A stretch of 64,000 bases of DNA from Nitrospira sp. (GCA_020846195.1 JADLEJ010000003.1:28514-92513), one strand, 5' to 3'. Counted from the stretch's first letter, positions 8,418 through 17,697 are shown. The notes: a model not told the origin generated them from the letters alone. A program made the numbers and translations.

Positions 8418-11198
8418 GTGGACATCACCCCTCCGCCCTCATCGCCGTCGTCCGACCTTATTGTCGAAGGCGCGCGGCAGAATAATCTGAAAAATATTTC
8501 GCTCCGCATTCCCCACAATCAAGTCACAGCCATCACCGGGTTATCCGGTTCTGGCAAATCGTCGCTGGCCTTCGACACGCTCTTTGCCGAAGGCCAATGG
8601 CGGTATGTGGAATCGCTCTCGACCTACGCGCGCATGTTCATCGACAAAGTGGCCCGCCCCGACGTCGATCGCATTCTCAACGTGCGTCCCGCGATTGCGA
8701 TTGAACAAAAGAACCAAGTGCGCACCGCCCGCTCGACGGTGGGCACCACCACGGAAATCGCGGACCTGCTCCGCCTGCTGTTTGCCAAGATCGGCAAGCC
8801 GGTTTGCCCCGACTGTCGCCAGGAAGCTCGCTCATTCCATCCGGACACGGTCGCCACGGATCTGCTCGAACGATTTCCCGACGCGCGCGCCATGATTCTC
8901 TTCGCCGTGGCCGTGCCCACCGCCAAGCTGGAATCGACGTTCCTGCAATCGCTCCTGACTCGCGGATTGACCCGCCTCAAAGCCGGCGATGAAATCCTCG
9001 ATCTGCTTGAGGCTGCCCACCATCCGCTCCATACAGAGCAGTCGCTCTTTGTCGTATTAGACCGGCTCGTCATCCGGGCGGACAATCGAACCCGCCTCGT
9101 CGAGGCGATCGAGACCGCCTTCCGCGAAGGAGAGGGCCGCTGCGCGGTGGAGGTGATCGGCCACGGCGTTCAGACCTACAGCACGAACTTTCTCTGCCAG
9201 CAATGCGGGCGCACGTTTGAACCGCTCAGGCCGATTCTCTTTTCCTTCAACCACCCAATCGGCGCCTGCCCCGAATGCAAGGGCTTCGGCAACGTGCTGC
9301 GGTACGACCCAGACCTCGTCATTCCCGACCACGGGAAATCGCTCGCCGAAGGCGCGATTGAGCCTTGGAGCAAACCTGGAACGGATTGGTGGGAGAAACA
9401 ACTGCTGCTGGCGATGAAACGGAAAGGCATCGATGTCACCGCCCCCTTCAGGAGTCTCCCGAAAGCGACTCAGACCTTGCTATGGGAAGGCGACGACTCC
9501 TTCGACGGCATTAACGATTTCTTCGAATATATGGAAGGGAAGCGGTACAAGCTGCACGTCCGTGTGCTGCTCAGCCGCTATCGCACGCCGGTGGAATGCC
9601 CCGCCTGCCACGGCAGCCGGTTGAAGCCCGATGCCCGCTTCGTCAAGATCGCCGGCACCGATATTCACGAGATCACGGACCAGACGATTGCAGGCCTGTT
9701 GAGCTGGTTGGAGCGACTGGCGCTACGGCCGTTCGAGCAAGACATTGCCGCCGACATCCTGCGCCAGTTGAAAGCCAAGCTCGGGTTTCTCCTACGGGTC
9801 GGCCTCGGCTATCTCACGTTGGCCCGGCAAACGAAAACGCTCTCCGGTGGGGAAGCGCAGCGGGTCTCTCTCGCCAATCAACTCGGCGCCAGGCTGGTCG
9901 GCACTCTCTATGTGCTCGACGAACCGACCATCGGCCTCCACGCCCGCGACACAGACCTGCTGGCAGGCATTCTCAAAGACCTCGCCGCCGTCGGCAACAC
10001 CGTGGTCGTGGTGGAGCACGACCGCCACATGATCGAGTCCGCCGACTATCTCGTCGAACTCGGCCCGCAATCCGGCGAACGAGGCGGCGAAATCGTCTGC
10101 GCTGCCCCAGCCAAAGAATTCAGACAAGACCCGCACGCCCTCACCGCCCGCTACCTGCGAGGCGACGAACGCATTCCTCTCCCGAAATCTCGCCGCTCCG
10201 GCAACGGCAAGGTACTCGTGCTCGCCGGAGCCAGCGAACACAATCTGAAAGACCTGGCTGTCCGGCTGCCCCTCGGCATGTTTATCTGCGTCACCGGCGT
10301 ATCCGGATCCGGCAAGAGCACGCTCGTGGAAGACACGCTCTATCGGGCCCTGGCTCGCGCCTTTCGGGTGGATGCACTCCCGATGGGACGGTTCAAGGCC
10401 ATCAAGGGCATCGAGCATCTCAAAGGCGTGCGCCTCATCGATCAACAGCCGATCGGCCGCACGCCCCGCTCAAATCCGATTACCTACCTGAAAGCCTTTG
10501 ACGAAATCCGGCAGCTCTTCGCCTCTGAGCGAAACGCGCTCCGGCAAGGATTGACGCCAGGACACTTCTCCTTCAACACCGCCGGCGGGCGATGCGAGCG
10601 TTGCGAAGGCGCCGGGGTGGAAAAGCTAGAGATGTATTTTTTCGAAGACCTCTATGTGCCCTGCGAGGGCTGCGACGGGAAACGATTCAAGCCGGAGGTG
10701 CTGGCCATCCACTATCGCGGGAAGACGATTGCAGACGTCCTCGCCATGACGGTCGATGACGCCGTGCCGTTCTTCACCGGCTCGCCGAAGCTGCAAGAGC
10801 GGCTGCATCTGCTCTCCTCCATCGGCCTCGGCTACCTGCGCCTCGGGCAGTCCGCCACCACGCTCTCCGGCGGCGAAGCCCAGCGACTGAAGGTCGCGGC
10901 GGAATTGAGAGACGGCTCGGCAAAAGATCTGCTGTACATCATGGACGAGCCAACGACCGGACTGCACTTTGAAGACGTGAAGAGACTCCTCGCCGTTCTG
11001 CACAAGCTCGTCAACGCCGGCAACACCCTCGTTGTCGTGGAGCATAATCTGGACGTGATCAAATCAGCCGACTGGGTCATCGACCTTGGCCCGGAAGGGG
11101 GAGAAGCAGGCGGACAGATTATCGCGGAAGGAAGGCCTGAGCAGATTGCGAAAGTGGCGGCATCCCACACAGGGCAATTTCTCAAGAAACTACTCTAG
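8418..11198 (+). CDS. uvrA: UvrA-family excinuclease ATPase subunit
   Basis: UvrA dimers search DNA for bulky lesions and load UvrB. Two ABC ATPase halves are complete: Walker A GLSGSGKSS and GVSGSGKST, two LSGGEAQR signatures, Walker B VLDEPT and IMDEPT. Zinc-binding cysteine pairs are present (CPDC in the UvrB-binding region, CQQCG with CPEC, CERCEGAG with CEGC). The GTG at 8418 is chosen because AAGGA lies 9 bases upstream and a promoter sits just before; an ATG at 8379 would add 13 residues. Residues such as YARMFIDKVARPDVDRI and NPITYLKAFDEIRQLF differ from the textbook UvrA, so this may be a second paralogue rather than the main copy. No uvrB or uvrC is nearby. Confidence 0.88.
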   Translation: MDITPPPSSPSSDLIVEGARQNNLKNISLRIPHNQVTAITGLSGSGKSSLAFDTLFAEGQWRYVESLSTYARMFIDKVARPDVDRILNVRPAIAIEQKNQVRTARSTVGTTTEIADLLRLLFAKIGKPVCPDCRQEARSFHPDTVATDLLERFPDARAMILFAVAVPTAKLESTFLQSLLTRGLTRLKAGDEILDLLEAAHHPLHTEQSLFVVLDRLVIRADNRTRLVEAIETAFREGEGRCAVEVIGHGVQTYSTNFLCQQCGRTFEPLRPILFSFNHPIGACPECKGFGNVLRYDPDLVIPDHGKSLAEGAIEPWSKPGTDWWEKQLLLAMKRKGIDVTAPFRSLPKATQTLLWEGDDSFDGINDFFEYMEGKRYKLHVRVLLSRYRTPVECPACHGSRLKPDARFVKIAGTDIHEITDQTIAGLLSWLERLALRPFEQDIAADILRQLKAKLGFLLRVGLGYLTLARQTKTLSGGEAQRVSLANQLGARLVGTLYVLDEPTIGLHARDTDLLAGILKDLAAVGNTVVVVEHDRHMIESADYLVELGPQSGERGGEIVCAAPAKEFRQDPHALTARYLRGDERIPLPKSRRSGNGKVLVLAGASEHNLKDLAVRLPLGMFICVTGVSGSGKSTLVEDTLYRALARAFRVDALPMGRFKAIKGIEHLKGVRLIDQQPIGRTPRSNPITYLKAFDEIRQLFASERNALRQGLTPGHFSFNTAGGRCERCEGAGVEKLEMYFFEDLYVPCEGCDGKRFKPEVLAIHYRGKTIADVLAMTVDDAVPFFTGSPKLQERLHLLSSIGLGYLRLGQSATTLSGGEAQRLKVAAELRDGSAKDLLYIMDEPTTGLHFEDVKRLLAVLHKLVNAGNTLVVVEHNLDVIKSADWVIDLGPEGGEAGGQIIAEGRPEQIAKVAASHTGQFLKKLL

Positions 11199-11203
11199 CA
11201 ATG

Positions 11204-12445
11204 TCACAACCCAGGCCTCGGCTCGGCCACGATGCCGAGTTCCAGCGGCGAGCCGCCGCGGCGGATGTCGAGCTTCAAGGACTGCCCCGCCTCGATCTGG
11301 CAGACCCGCCTGGCTTCGCGTTCGGATTTGACGCCCGCCAAGGATGAGCCGTTACAGCCGACGACTTCGTCTCCGACGTGCAATCCGGCTTTTTCTGCCG
11401 GGAGACCGCTCCGCAGTTCTCGCACGGCGTAGTAGCGGGAGCCGCCCGATTCAAGCAATTCCCAATTCACGCCGATGCGCCCCGACCCAAGCAGCCCGGT
11501 CTGCGAACCGAACCGGGACAGAATGCGATGGACGATGATGCGGGCAGAACTCTCCGGATCGTCGGTGGTCTGATCGGTCAAATAGCCTTCGCCGTTGAAC
11601 AGGAGCTGGCCTGTTTCGACATCGATCATGCGCAGCGAGAGCGACACCGTGTTGGTGCGCGCCTCGACCTGCTGCTCCCATTGCTGCACGCCGCCGACGA
11701 TAATGGCATGAGCGCCAACAAGCTTCCCGACCTTCAATACATTGGCGTCGTCGGCGTGCGTGAGCTGAATCACTTGCTCCTTCAGCACTTCATCGAGCTT
11801 GGCCCGCTCGACCATGTTCATGTCCAGATCCAACAACAGGGTGGTGACGATCCCGGCGACCCGTGAGCCAGAGCCCGGCGCGTTGGGCCCGTCTTCGAAC
11901 AGCATGACCGCCATGGTGCGATAGCGGTCGATGGACTCGCGATTGATCGGGCCCAACCCTGTTACGACCGGCTCCGGACGGCCGGCGGTCTGGCCATGAG
12001 GCACACCCGCCACTTCGCAGGATCGCCGCCGCTGCAAAATCGCGGATGGCGGCCCCCAGGCACAGAGCTCTTCATTCACCAAGACGACGTGCTGGGGGTA
12101 CTCGCGCTGGCGCTCCATGGCAATGTTGGTGAAGGGATAGACGATGCAGCCGCCGATCCAAACGGAGATGGGACAGAGGCCCAGCTCGTAGAGCCATTGT
12201 TTGCGGGCCGTCAGGGAATACTCCCACACGAGCAGCCGGCCGTCGTCCCGCAGCACGCGATCGGGACGGCCGATTTCATCGAGGACCTGGGCTTTGGTCA
12301 TTGGCACAGCCAGCCGGTCCAGCTTCGACTCGGATTTGTAAATCGTATACCCGACGCCGCAGTGAGATGAGAGAAGCGATGCAAGCAACAAGGCGAGAAA
12401 TACAACGACGCGATGACTGAACCAGGTGGACAGACTGACGACCAT
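11204..12445 (-). CDS. CsgG-like lipoprotein with C-terminal PDZ domain
   Basis: A 413-residue exported protein. The N-terminus is hydrophobic and then reads LLASLLSSHCGVGY, a plausible lipobox. A short SmpA/BamE-like segment (PMTKAQVLDEIGRPDRVLRDDGRLLVWEY, residues about 48-75) follows. Residues about 165-310 match a CsgG-type domain (MAVMLFEDG, NMVERAKLDEVLKEQ, VGKLVGAHAIIVGGV, VSLSLRMIDVETGQLLF). The last 85 residues form a PDZ domain (GLPAEKAGLHVGDEVVGCNG). CsgG-type proteins assemble in the outer membrane or sense envelope components. The combination is unusual; no curli genes are nearby. It overlaps nothing and is convergent with the UvrA gene by 5 bases. Confidence 0.75.
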   Translation of the reverse strand: MVVSLSTWFSHRVVVFLALLLASLLSSHCGVGYTIYKSESKLDRLAVPMTKAQVLDEIGRPDRVLRDDGRLLVWEYSLTARKQWLYELGLCPISVWIGGCIVYPFTNIAMERQREYPQHVVLVNEELCAWGPPSAILQRRRSCEVAGVPHGQTAGRPEPVVTGLGPINRESIDRYRTMAVMLFEDGPNAPGSGSRVAGIVTTLLLDLDMNMVERAKLDEVLKEQVIQLTHADDANVLKVGKLVGAHAIIVGGVQQWEQQVEARTNTVSLSLRMIDVETGQLLFNGEGYLTDQTTDDPESSARIIVHRILSRFGSQTGLLGSGRIGVNWELLESGGSRYYAVRELRSGLPAEKAGLHVGDEVVGCNGSSLAGVKSEREARRVCQIEAGQSLKLDIRRGGSPLELGIVAEPRPGL

Positions 12446-12496
12446 ACGCAGAGCCTAGCACCGCCGCCTGAGCGCTTCAATGGAGGGAAGCACCTG

Positions 12497-13057
12497 CTAG
12501 TTGCAAGTGGGATCGAACGGCATGTCGGCGTAGTACCGATAGGCCCCGCCAAGGGTCAGCAAAATCTCCTGCCACACCTGCGCGGGATCTTTCTCAAACA
12601 CGACGGTCGAATCGGCCGGCAACATAATCCACGACCCACTCTTCATCTCCGACTCCAACTGGCCGGGGCCCCAGCCTGAATAGCCGAGATAGGCGCGGAA
12701 AGAATCTTTGGTCGTCGGGCCGGTAAGAATCCGTTCGACCACGGCCATGTCTCCGCCGAGGCAAACGCCGTCGAACACAGGGTGAGAATTCTCCGGCAAC
12801 TGATCGACCCGGTACAGCAGCATGACATGGTTTGTCTGCACGGGTCCGCCGGCATAGAGCACGTGGCTGGCGCCTTCGATGATCGGCACCTGCGGCAACG
12901 CTTCGGAAATGGACATGGCAGTCGGCCGGTTGACGACGACACCCAGCGCGCCCTCGGCGCCATGCTCGCAAAGCAGCACGACCGTCTGCCGGAAATTCGG
13001 ATCGCGCAGCTTCGGCGCCGCCACAAGAAAAATGCCCTTGCCCAGTTCCGTATCCAT
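12497..13057 (-). CDS. YqgE/AlgH family protein (UPF0301)
   Basis: A 186-residue protein with the family's opening GKGIFLVAAPKLRDPNFRQTVVLLCEH and the conserved GALGVVVNRP, YAGGPVQ and YSGWGPGQLE motifs, all in the expected order and spacing. The family is widespread and was linked genetically to alginate regulation in Pseudomonas, but no biochemical role is settled. The start is the ATG at 13057. Confidence 0.92.
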   Translation of the reverse strand: MDTELGKGIFLVAAPKLRDPNFRQTVVLLCEHGAEGALGVVVNRPTAMSISEALPQVPIIEGASHVLYAGGPVQTNHVMLLYRVDQLPENSHPVFDGVCLGGDMAVVERILTGPTTKDSFRAYLGYSGWGPGQLESEMKSGSWIMLPADSTVVFEKDPAQVWQEILLTLGGAYRYYADMPFDPTCN

Positions 13058-13134
13058 GGGAAGATCCTACCGTGCTCGCAGCCATGGCGCAAGCCTGCTG
13101 CCCGCACACTCCGAGGTCAGCGCGACAAAAAAAA

Positions 13135-13926
13135 CTATGGGCGATAGAGGGACGGCCGGCGATCGCCGAGCAGATCGTTGTAGATGGTGACGGCCTTATT
13201 CCGCGCTTCGACCGGATCGATATCCACCACCGCGAGTTCATCTCGGTCGCGGGGCGCGCGATGGAGAATCGCGCCCCGAGGGCTGACGACCTCGCTATTG
13301 CCGATAAACATCAGTGGATCTTTGCCGCCGCGCGCCTCGGTGCCGATGCGATTACAGGTCACCGCGAAGACACGATTTTCGAGACAACGCACCGGCATGG
13401 AGTCCGGGCAATTCGGCAGCACCAGATTAGAGGGATGGCAGATGATGTCGGCTCCCATGAGCGCAAGGGTTCGCGCGGACTCCGGGAAATACCAATCGAA
13501 GCAGATCATGACGCCGATCTTGGCGATGCCAATATCCCAAACGTGAAACCCTGTGTCACCGGGAGAGAAGCAGCGCGTCTCTTCAAAAAACAGATGGCTC
13601 TTCCGATAGCAGCCCAGGAATCCGGATGGCCCGACGACAACCGCCGAGTTATAACAATTCGCCCCCGCCCGCTCCGGCAAGCCAGCAACGATATGCATGC
13701 GGCGGCGGCGGGCAACCTCCACGAGCATCTTGGTCGTCGGCCCGTCCGGCACCGGCTCGGCCAGCCTCTGCGCTTCCTCGACCGACAGGAACTGATAACC
13801 TGACGCGCACAGCTCAGGCAGGACCATGAGATCCGCCTCGGCTTCGTCCAGCTTCGCGCGAATCATCTCCAAGTTCTTCGCGACCGCGCCGAACTCCGGC
13901 TCGTATTGGTAGTACCCGACTCGCAC
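13135..13926 (-). CDS. Nitrilase-superfamily (C-N hydrolase) amidase
   Basis: The Glu-Lys-Cys catalytic triad of the nitrilase fold is complete: Glu in VLPELCASGYQ, Lys in CYRKSHLFFEE and Cys in VMICFDWYFPES. The protein most resembles the amidase/carbamoylase branch, for which substrates range from N-carbamoyl compounds to omega-amides; I cannot choose among them. I place the start at the GTG at 13926 because GGGAGAG lies just upstream and the first beta-strand (RVGYYQYEPEF) begins immediately; an earlier ATG would read through the intergenic terminator. Length about 263. Confidence 0.85.
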   Translation of the reverse strand: MRVGYYQYEPEFGAVAKNLEMIRAKLDEAEADLMVLPELCASGYQFLSVEEAQRLAEPVPDGPTTKMLVEVARRRRMHIVAGLPERAGANCYNSAVVVGPSGFLGCYRKSHLFFEETRCFSPGDTGFHVWDIGIAKIGVMICFDWYFPESARTLALMGADIICHPSNLVLPNCPDSMPVRCLENRVFAVTCNRIGTEARGGKDPLMFIGNSEVVSPRGAILHRAPRDRDELAVVDIDPVEARNKAVTIYNDLLGDRRPSLYRP

Positions 13927-13947
13927 TGGCTCTCTCCCTTTAAGCAA

Positions 13948-13979
13948 GAACGGGCAGGGTTGCTGTCCCCTGCCCGTTC
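13948..13979 (-). terminator. Rho-independent terminator of smbP
   Basis: A 12-base perfect stem (13948-13959 with 13968-13979, sequence GAACGGGCAGGG and its complement) with an 8-base loop lies between the smbP stop and the amidase start. On the minus strand it is followed by TTGCTTAAA, a modest U-tract. Confidence 0.6.
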
Positions 13980-14014
13980 CCAAAACTCTGTTCGCAACGG
14001 TCGAGTCGCTGCGC

Positions 14015-14362
14015 TTACTTCACTTCTGACAGATGCGTCACCGCGCCTTCGGCATGCTGTGTCGCCACATCGGCATGACCGGCTTTCCCGTGCTCAATCG
14101 CTTCCTTGAGATGCTTCATGCCTTCATCCAGATGCGGGTTCTTCACGCCCGCGCCCTGAGCATGCTTCAGCGCGCCTTCGGCATGTTGCACCAAGGCATC
14201 GGCATGGCCTTCCTTGCCATGGGCCACGGCTTCCTTCGCATGCTCCACGGCCTCAGCCACATGCTTATTGTCCGCCAAGGCGAGCCCGGACATGACCGGA
14301 CCGGCAACGAATGCGCCGACGGCTGCAAGAACAAGTGCGCTGCGACGAATGGACATCATCAT
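14015..14362 (-). CDS. smbP: Small periplasmic histidine-rich metal-binding protein (SmbP type)
   Basis: A 115-residue protein with a signal peptide (MMMSIRRSALVLAAVGAFVAGPVMSGLALA) followed by an all-helical, His-rich mature part. Heptad-like repeats with paired or spaced histidines recur (HVAEAVEHAKEAV, HGKEGHADALVQHAEGAL, HLKEAIEHGKAGHADVATQHAEGA), the pattern of SmbP first described in the ammonia oxidiser Nitrosomonas europaea, which binds copper and other divalent metals as a four-helix bundle. GGAGG lies 6 bases before the ATG at 14362. A TTGACA promoter is found upstream. It probably buffers copper or other metals in the periplasm (inference). Confidence 0.85.
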   Translation of the reverse strand: MMMSIRRSALVLAAVGAFVAGPVMSGLALADNKHVAEAVEHAKEAVAHGKEGHADALVQHAEGALKHAQGAGVKNPHLDEGMKHLKEAIEHGKAGHADVATQHAEGAVTHLSEVK

Positions 14363-14428
14363 GGTGGCCTCCCACTGGGTTAGATAGAATTGCGCGAATC
14401 AGTTCGAAAAATGTGTGCTCATGAATTC

Positions 14429-14457
14429 ACCTTACACAGCGCTTTTTTGACTGTCAA
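14429..14457 (-). promoter_or_regulatory. Promoter for smbP
   Basis: On the minus strand TTGACA (14452-14457) and TAAGGT (14429-14434) are 17 bases apart. The -35 overlaps the end of the upstream rhodanese gene. The -10 match is weak (3 of 6). Confidence 0.4.
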
Positions 14458-15332
14458 GAAGGCCGCGCCGATTCATTGAACCCCAGAATTTTCTGCAATC
14501 CCTGAATATCTTTTTCCACAGGGCAGGCAAAATCCCGGCTCCATTCCCACCAGGATCCCGGATAGTTTCTGAGGTTCCGGTAGCCGACGAGCTTGAGCAC
14601 AAAATAGAGCCAGGCCGACCGGACGCCGCCGGTGCAGTAGCAGATAATCTCCTGGGAATCCTGCACGCCCTTGTCTTGCAGCGACTCCTTGATGACGGCA
14701 AAATCTTTGACCGTGGCATCCTTATTGAGGAACGTATTCCACGCGACATGCAGCGCGGACGGAATGTGCCCTGGGCGCGGAATTCCCGACACTTCCTTGC
14801 CGAGAAACTCTTCCAGACTGCGCGCGTCGAGCACCGCCGTCTGCGGGTGCGTCTGCCGGACGATCAGCTTCAGCTCGTCCTTGGTAATCGCGATGGACTT
14901 CACCGGCGTGGCCTTGAAGGTGCCGGGCACCGGTGTTTCACGGCCATGGCTGAATGGCCGCTTTTCCGCGGTCCACTTCACCCAGCCTCCGTCGAGCACC
15001 TTCAAGTTCTGGTGGCCAAGATATTCCAGCATCCAAAACATGCGCCCTTCATCGCCCCAGTTGTCGAAGGGGTTGGAATAGATGACGACGTCGCTGTCGT
15101 TGCTGATGCCCAACGCCGAGAGCTGCCGCTCGATTTGTGCGAGGTCGGGATTCAAGAGCCCTTTCGGAATCGCATTCGGATCGCTGTATTCATGCCAGGT
15201 CGAATGCACGGCGCCGGGGATGTGCCCGCCGAACTCATACGCCGACTTCCCCCGGACATCGATAATCACGAGTCCAGGCTGTCCAAGCCGCTGCTGCAAT
15301 GTGTCCGTATCCATCAATAACGGGTGTGTCAT
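14454..15332 (-). CDS. Tandem-rhodanese sulfurtransferase
   Basis: Two rhodanese domains are present. The N-terminal one (VIIDVRGKSAYEFGGHIPGAVH) is the inactive structural copy. The C-terminal one carries the catalytic cysteine in the loop CYCTGGVRSAW after ICY, consistent with thiosulfate or 3-mercaptopyruvate sulfurtransferases. Length 292 is normal for the family. The ATG at 15332 has AAGGA 7 bases upstream; a further upstream start would overlap the cytochrome gene. There is no signal peptide, so it acts in the cytosol. It follows a pentahaem cytochrome gene by 23 bases, so the two are probably co-transcribed. Confidence 0.9.
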   Translation of the reverse strand: MTHPLLMDTDTLQQRLGQPGLVIIDVRGKSAYEFGGHIPGAVHSTWHEYSDPNAIPKGLLNPDLAQIERQLSALGISNDSDVVIYSNPFDNWGDEGRMFWMLEYLGHQNLKVLDGGWVKWTAEKRPFSHGRETPVPGTFKATPVKSIAITKDELKLIVRQTHPQTAVLDARSLEEFLGKEVSGIPRPGHIPSALHVAWNTFLNKDATVKDFAVIKESLQDKGVQDSQEIICYCTGGVRSAWLYFVLKLVGYRNLRNYPGSWWEWSRDFACPVEKDIQGLQKILGFNESARPS

Positions 15333-15355
15333 GGGGTTCCTTTGCTCCTCCCGAA

Positions 15356-16645
15356 TCAGCTCGCCACCTGTGCCTTGCAACTCGTTTCTTCCGATAGACG
15401 GCTGCGCGCGGTCTGCCGGCGATTTTCCTGTTCCATGACTGCGGCCAGTTTCTCCGACAGCGGAAACTCCCGCTCATAGATCACGAACCGATAGGGATCG
15501 TTGCCTGTCAGGCCATACTTGGTCCTGAGCATGTCATGCTGGCGATCCGTCAGAATGTGGTACTGCACCCGCGCCTTGAGAATCAAGCCCTCCGATTGGG
15601 GAGGGAGGCGATATGCAAAATGATATTCCCGGCTGGCCAAGGGCAACAGACGGTTATCGTAGAGTTCGAGAATGGCCGGTTGCCAGAGAATCCAGCGCCC
15701 CATCGTTGAAGTCTGCAGGTCCAGCACGTTCTTCTGCGCGTCCTCGACGGTAAACTCGATGGTAAAGTGCCGGTCTGGATCGCCGGTCGGAATTTTGTGC
15801 CCCGCGCCGGCATTGATCAGATTCAGCGTAAACGAGATGTCGTCGCCCGGCTTGGGCTGCGGGGTGTCCGTTTTTACCTCAATGGCCACGGCCCGCTGAA
15901 TCATGTCCGGATCGTGTCCGCCCCGCCACAAATGCTTGCGGCCATGGCGAGTCGGGCTGTCGGGCGCCACCGGCCGATCCACTTCGGGCATGTGACAGCT
16001 CTGGCAGATGAAGCCCCGCTCCTGCATAAAAAACTTGCCTTCGTACTCGGCATAGGTCCCGCAAGGGCCCACGTTATAGAATTGGGCTGGCCCGGACACC
16101 ACATTGTGACAACGCTGGCAAACCTGCGTGGTCCGAAAGTTCGGATCGAACTTCGTGGGATGCGGCGCTGCGGAATCCTCGAACGGCCCATAGATGACCC
16201 CGTCGCGCACATGGCAGGCCGCGCAAGTCACCGATTCCTTTTGATAGGCCGGGTCGTAGTGCGGATTGGGCTCCTGCACGGCCTTCTCCACCCGTCCGCG
16301 CGGAATCTCTTTGATCAACGTTGGCTGCTGATTTTCAAGCGGCGTATGGCAGTTCAAGCACACCCAGATGTGCTTGTCTTTCGTCCAGTAGGCCTGGAAA
16401 AACGGATCTTCATAGGCATGGGCGTGAATGCTGGTCTTCCACTCCTCGTAGATCTCGCGATGGCACTGGCCGCACGATTCCGCGCTAAGACTAGTCAGGC
16501 CGTCCGGGACGCGCTGAAAGGGAATCGCGTGCGCATATTCGTCGAGCAACCCGAAAATCACGACTGGCTTGATTTCGGTGTAGTAGACGTAGATCGCGGC
16601 AGCAAGGCCGACGACGCCTAATCCTATTTTCATCAGCCGCGTCAT
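15356..16645 (-). CDS. Membrane-anchored pentahaem cytochrome c (cytochrome c554/c' type)
   Basis: A 429-residue protein with an N-terminal membrane anchor (IGLGVVGLAAAIYVYYTEI, residues 7-25) and five CxxCH haem sites: CGQCH, CLNCH, CAACH, CQRCH and CQSCH. The first is followed by REIYEEW, as in the cytochrome c-554/c-prime family. The C-terminal 190 residues form a haem-free, beta-rich domain (NAGAGHKIPTGDPDRHF). The same layout occurs in two cytochromes at 30.2-32.8 kb. It acts on the periplasmic side as an electron carrier or small-molecule redox enzyme; which is unknown. Its start overlaps the stop of the deacetylase-like gene in an ATGA arrangement. Confidence 0.85.
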   Translation of the reverse strand: MTRLMKIGLGVVGLAAAIYVYYTEIKPVVIFGLLDEYAHAIPFQRVPDGLTSLSAESCGQCHREIYEEWKTSIHAHAYEDPFFQAYWTKDKHIWVCLNCHTPLENQQPTLIKEIPRGRVEKAVQEPNPHYDPAYQKESVTCAACHVRDGVIYGPFEDSAAPHPTKFDPNFRTTQVCQRCHNVVSGPAQFYNVGPCGTYAEYEGKFFMQERGFICQSCHMPEVDRPVAPDSPTRHGRKHLWRGGHDPDMIQRAVAIEVKTDTPQPKPGDDISFTLNLINAGAGHKIPTGDPDRHFTIEFTVEDAQKNVLDLQTSTMGRWILWQPAILELYDNRLLPLASREYHFAYRLPPQSEGLILKARVQYHILTDRQHDMLRTKYGLTGNDPYRFVIYEREFPLSEKLAAVMEQENRRQTARSRLSEETSCKAQVAS

Positions 16646-17586
16646 GCCGCCAGCAACGCGCGCACATGAGCATCGACCGACGCCGCCAGCGCCGTCAGGT
16701 TGTACCCGCCTTCAAGGGACGAGAGGATGCGTCCTTGCGCATAGGTCTTGGCGATGCCGGCCACAATGCCGGTCAACTCTGCATAGCCCGCATCGGTCAA
16801 TCCCATGCTGGCGAGCGGATCGTCTGTATGCGCGTCGAAGCCGGCTGAAATGATGACCAGCTCCGGCTTGAACGCCGCCGCCGCCGGCGCCAGCACATTG
16901 TGAAAGACGGCGCGATACTCGTCATCGCCTTCCCCTGCTTCCATCGGCACATTGATCGTGTACCCTTCCCCGGCGCCACGACCTCGTTCCGACTCACGGC
17001 CGGTGCCGGGATAATGCGGAAACTGATGGGTGCTGAAAAAGAGGATCGACGGATCGTCCTCAAAACTATGCTGCGTCCCGTTGCCGTGATGCACATCCCA
17101 GTCGACGATCAGAATGCGGGAGAGGCCGTGTCTCTTCTGGGCATACCGCGCGGCAATCGCGACATTGTTCAATAGGCAAAACCCCATCGCCCGACCGGCC
17201 TCGGCATGATGTCCGGGAGGCCGCACCGCGCACAACACCTGCTCGACCTGCTTACTCATCATTGCATCCACACCGGCCAGCGCGCCGCCAGCTGCCAGAT
17301 ACGCCGCCGTGAGCGAACCGGGAGACATCGAGGTATCGGGATCGAGCGAGACGCGGCCACTCGCCGGCGCCTGCTCTTTCAGCGAGGCCAGATACGCCGC
17401 CGTATGAACCCGCGCGATCCATTCGTCCTCCGCCATGCGCGGCGCGATCCTGGTCAGTTGCGCCATCGTGCCGCTCTGCTCCAGCTGCTGCACAATGGCG
17501 CGCAACCGGTTCGGCGACTCGGGATGACCCGTCCCCATATCGTGCTCAAGATACCGTGGATCGTAGACGAGACCGGTCTTGCCCAT
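16642..17586 (-). CDS. Histone-deacetylase-family amidohydrolase (AcuC/acetylpolyamine type)
   Basis: Zinc-dependent deacetylase fold with the expected residues: RPPGHHAEAG (tandem His of the charge relay), DWDVHHGNGTQH (Asp and His zinc ligands) and AGFDAHTDDPLA (Asp ligand). The protein starts MGKTGLVYDPRYLEHDMGTGHPESP, typical of the family, at the ATG at 17586. Length 314. Bacterial members deacetylate acetyl-CoA synthetase or acetylpolyamines; the substrate here is not deducible. It is translationally coupled to the downstream pentahaem cytochrome by a 4-base overlap, an odd pairing. Confidence 0.9.
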   Translation of the reverse strand: MGKTGLVYDPRYLEHDMGTGHPESPNRLRAIVQQLEQSGTMAQLTRIAPRMAEDEWIARVHTAAYLASLKEQAPASGRVSLDPDTSMSPGSLTAAYLAAGGALAGVDAMMSKQVEQVLCAVRPPGHHAEAGRAMGFCLLNNVAIAARYAQKRHGLSRILIVDWDVHHGNGTQHSFEDDPSILFFSTHQFPHYPGTGRESERGRGAGEGYTINVPMEAGEGDDEYRAVFHNVLAPAAAAFKPELVIISAGFDAHTDDPLASMGLTDAGYAELTGIVAGIAKTYAQGRILSSLEGGYNLTALAASVDAHVRALLAA

Positions 17587-17697
17587 GACTCCCCTTTCGC
17601 GGACCAGAATCGTAACACGCAGCTCTCCGCGTAGACAATGCGCGGAATCGCGTGCTACGGTCTCGCGCATCACACGATTCACGTTCTGGAGGAACGC

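Noticed and set aside
13926..13983. Upstream ATG for the nitrilase-family amidase
   Set aside because: It would read through the smbP terminator hairpin and add residues with no family match.
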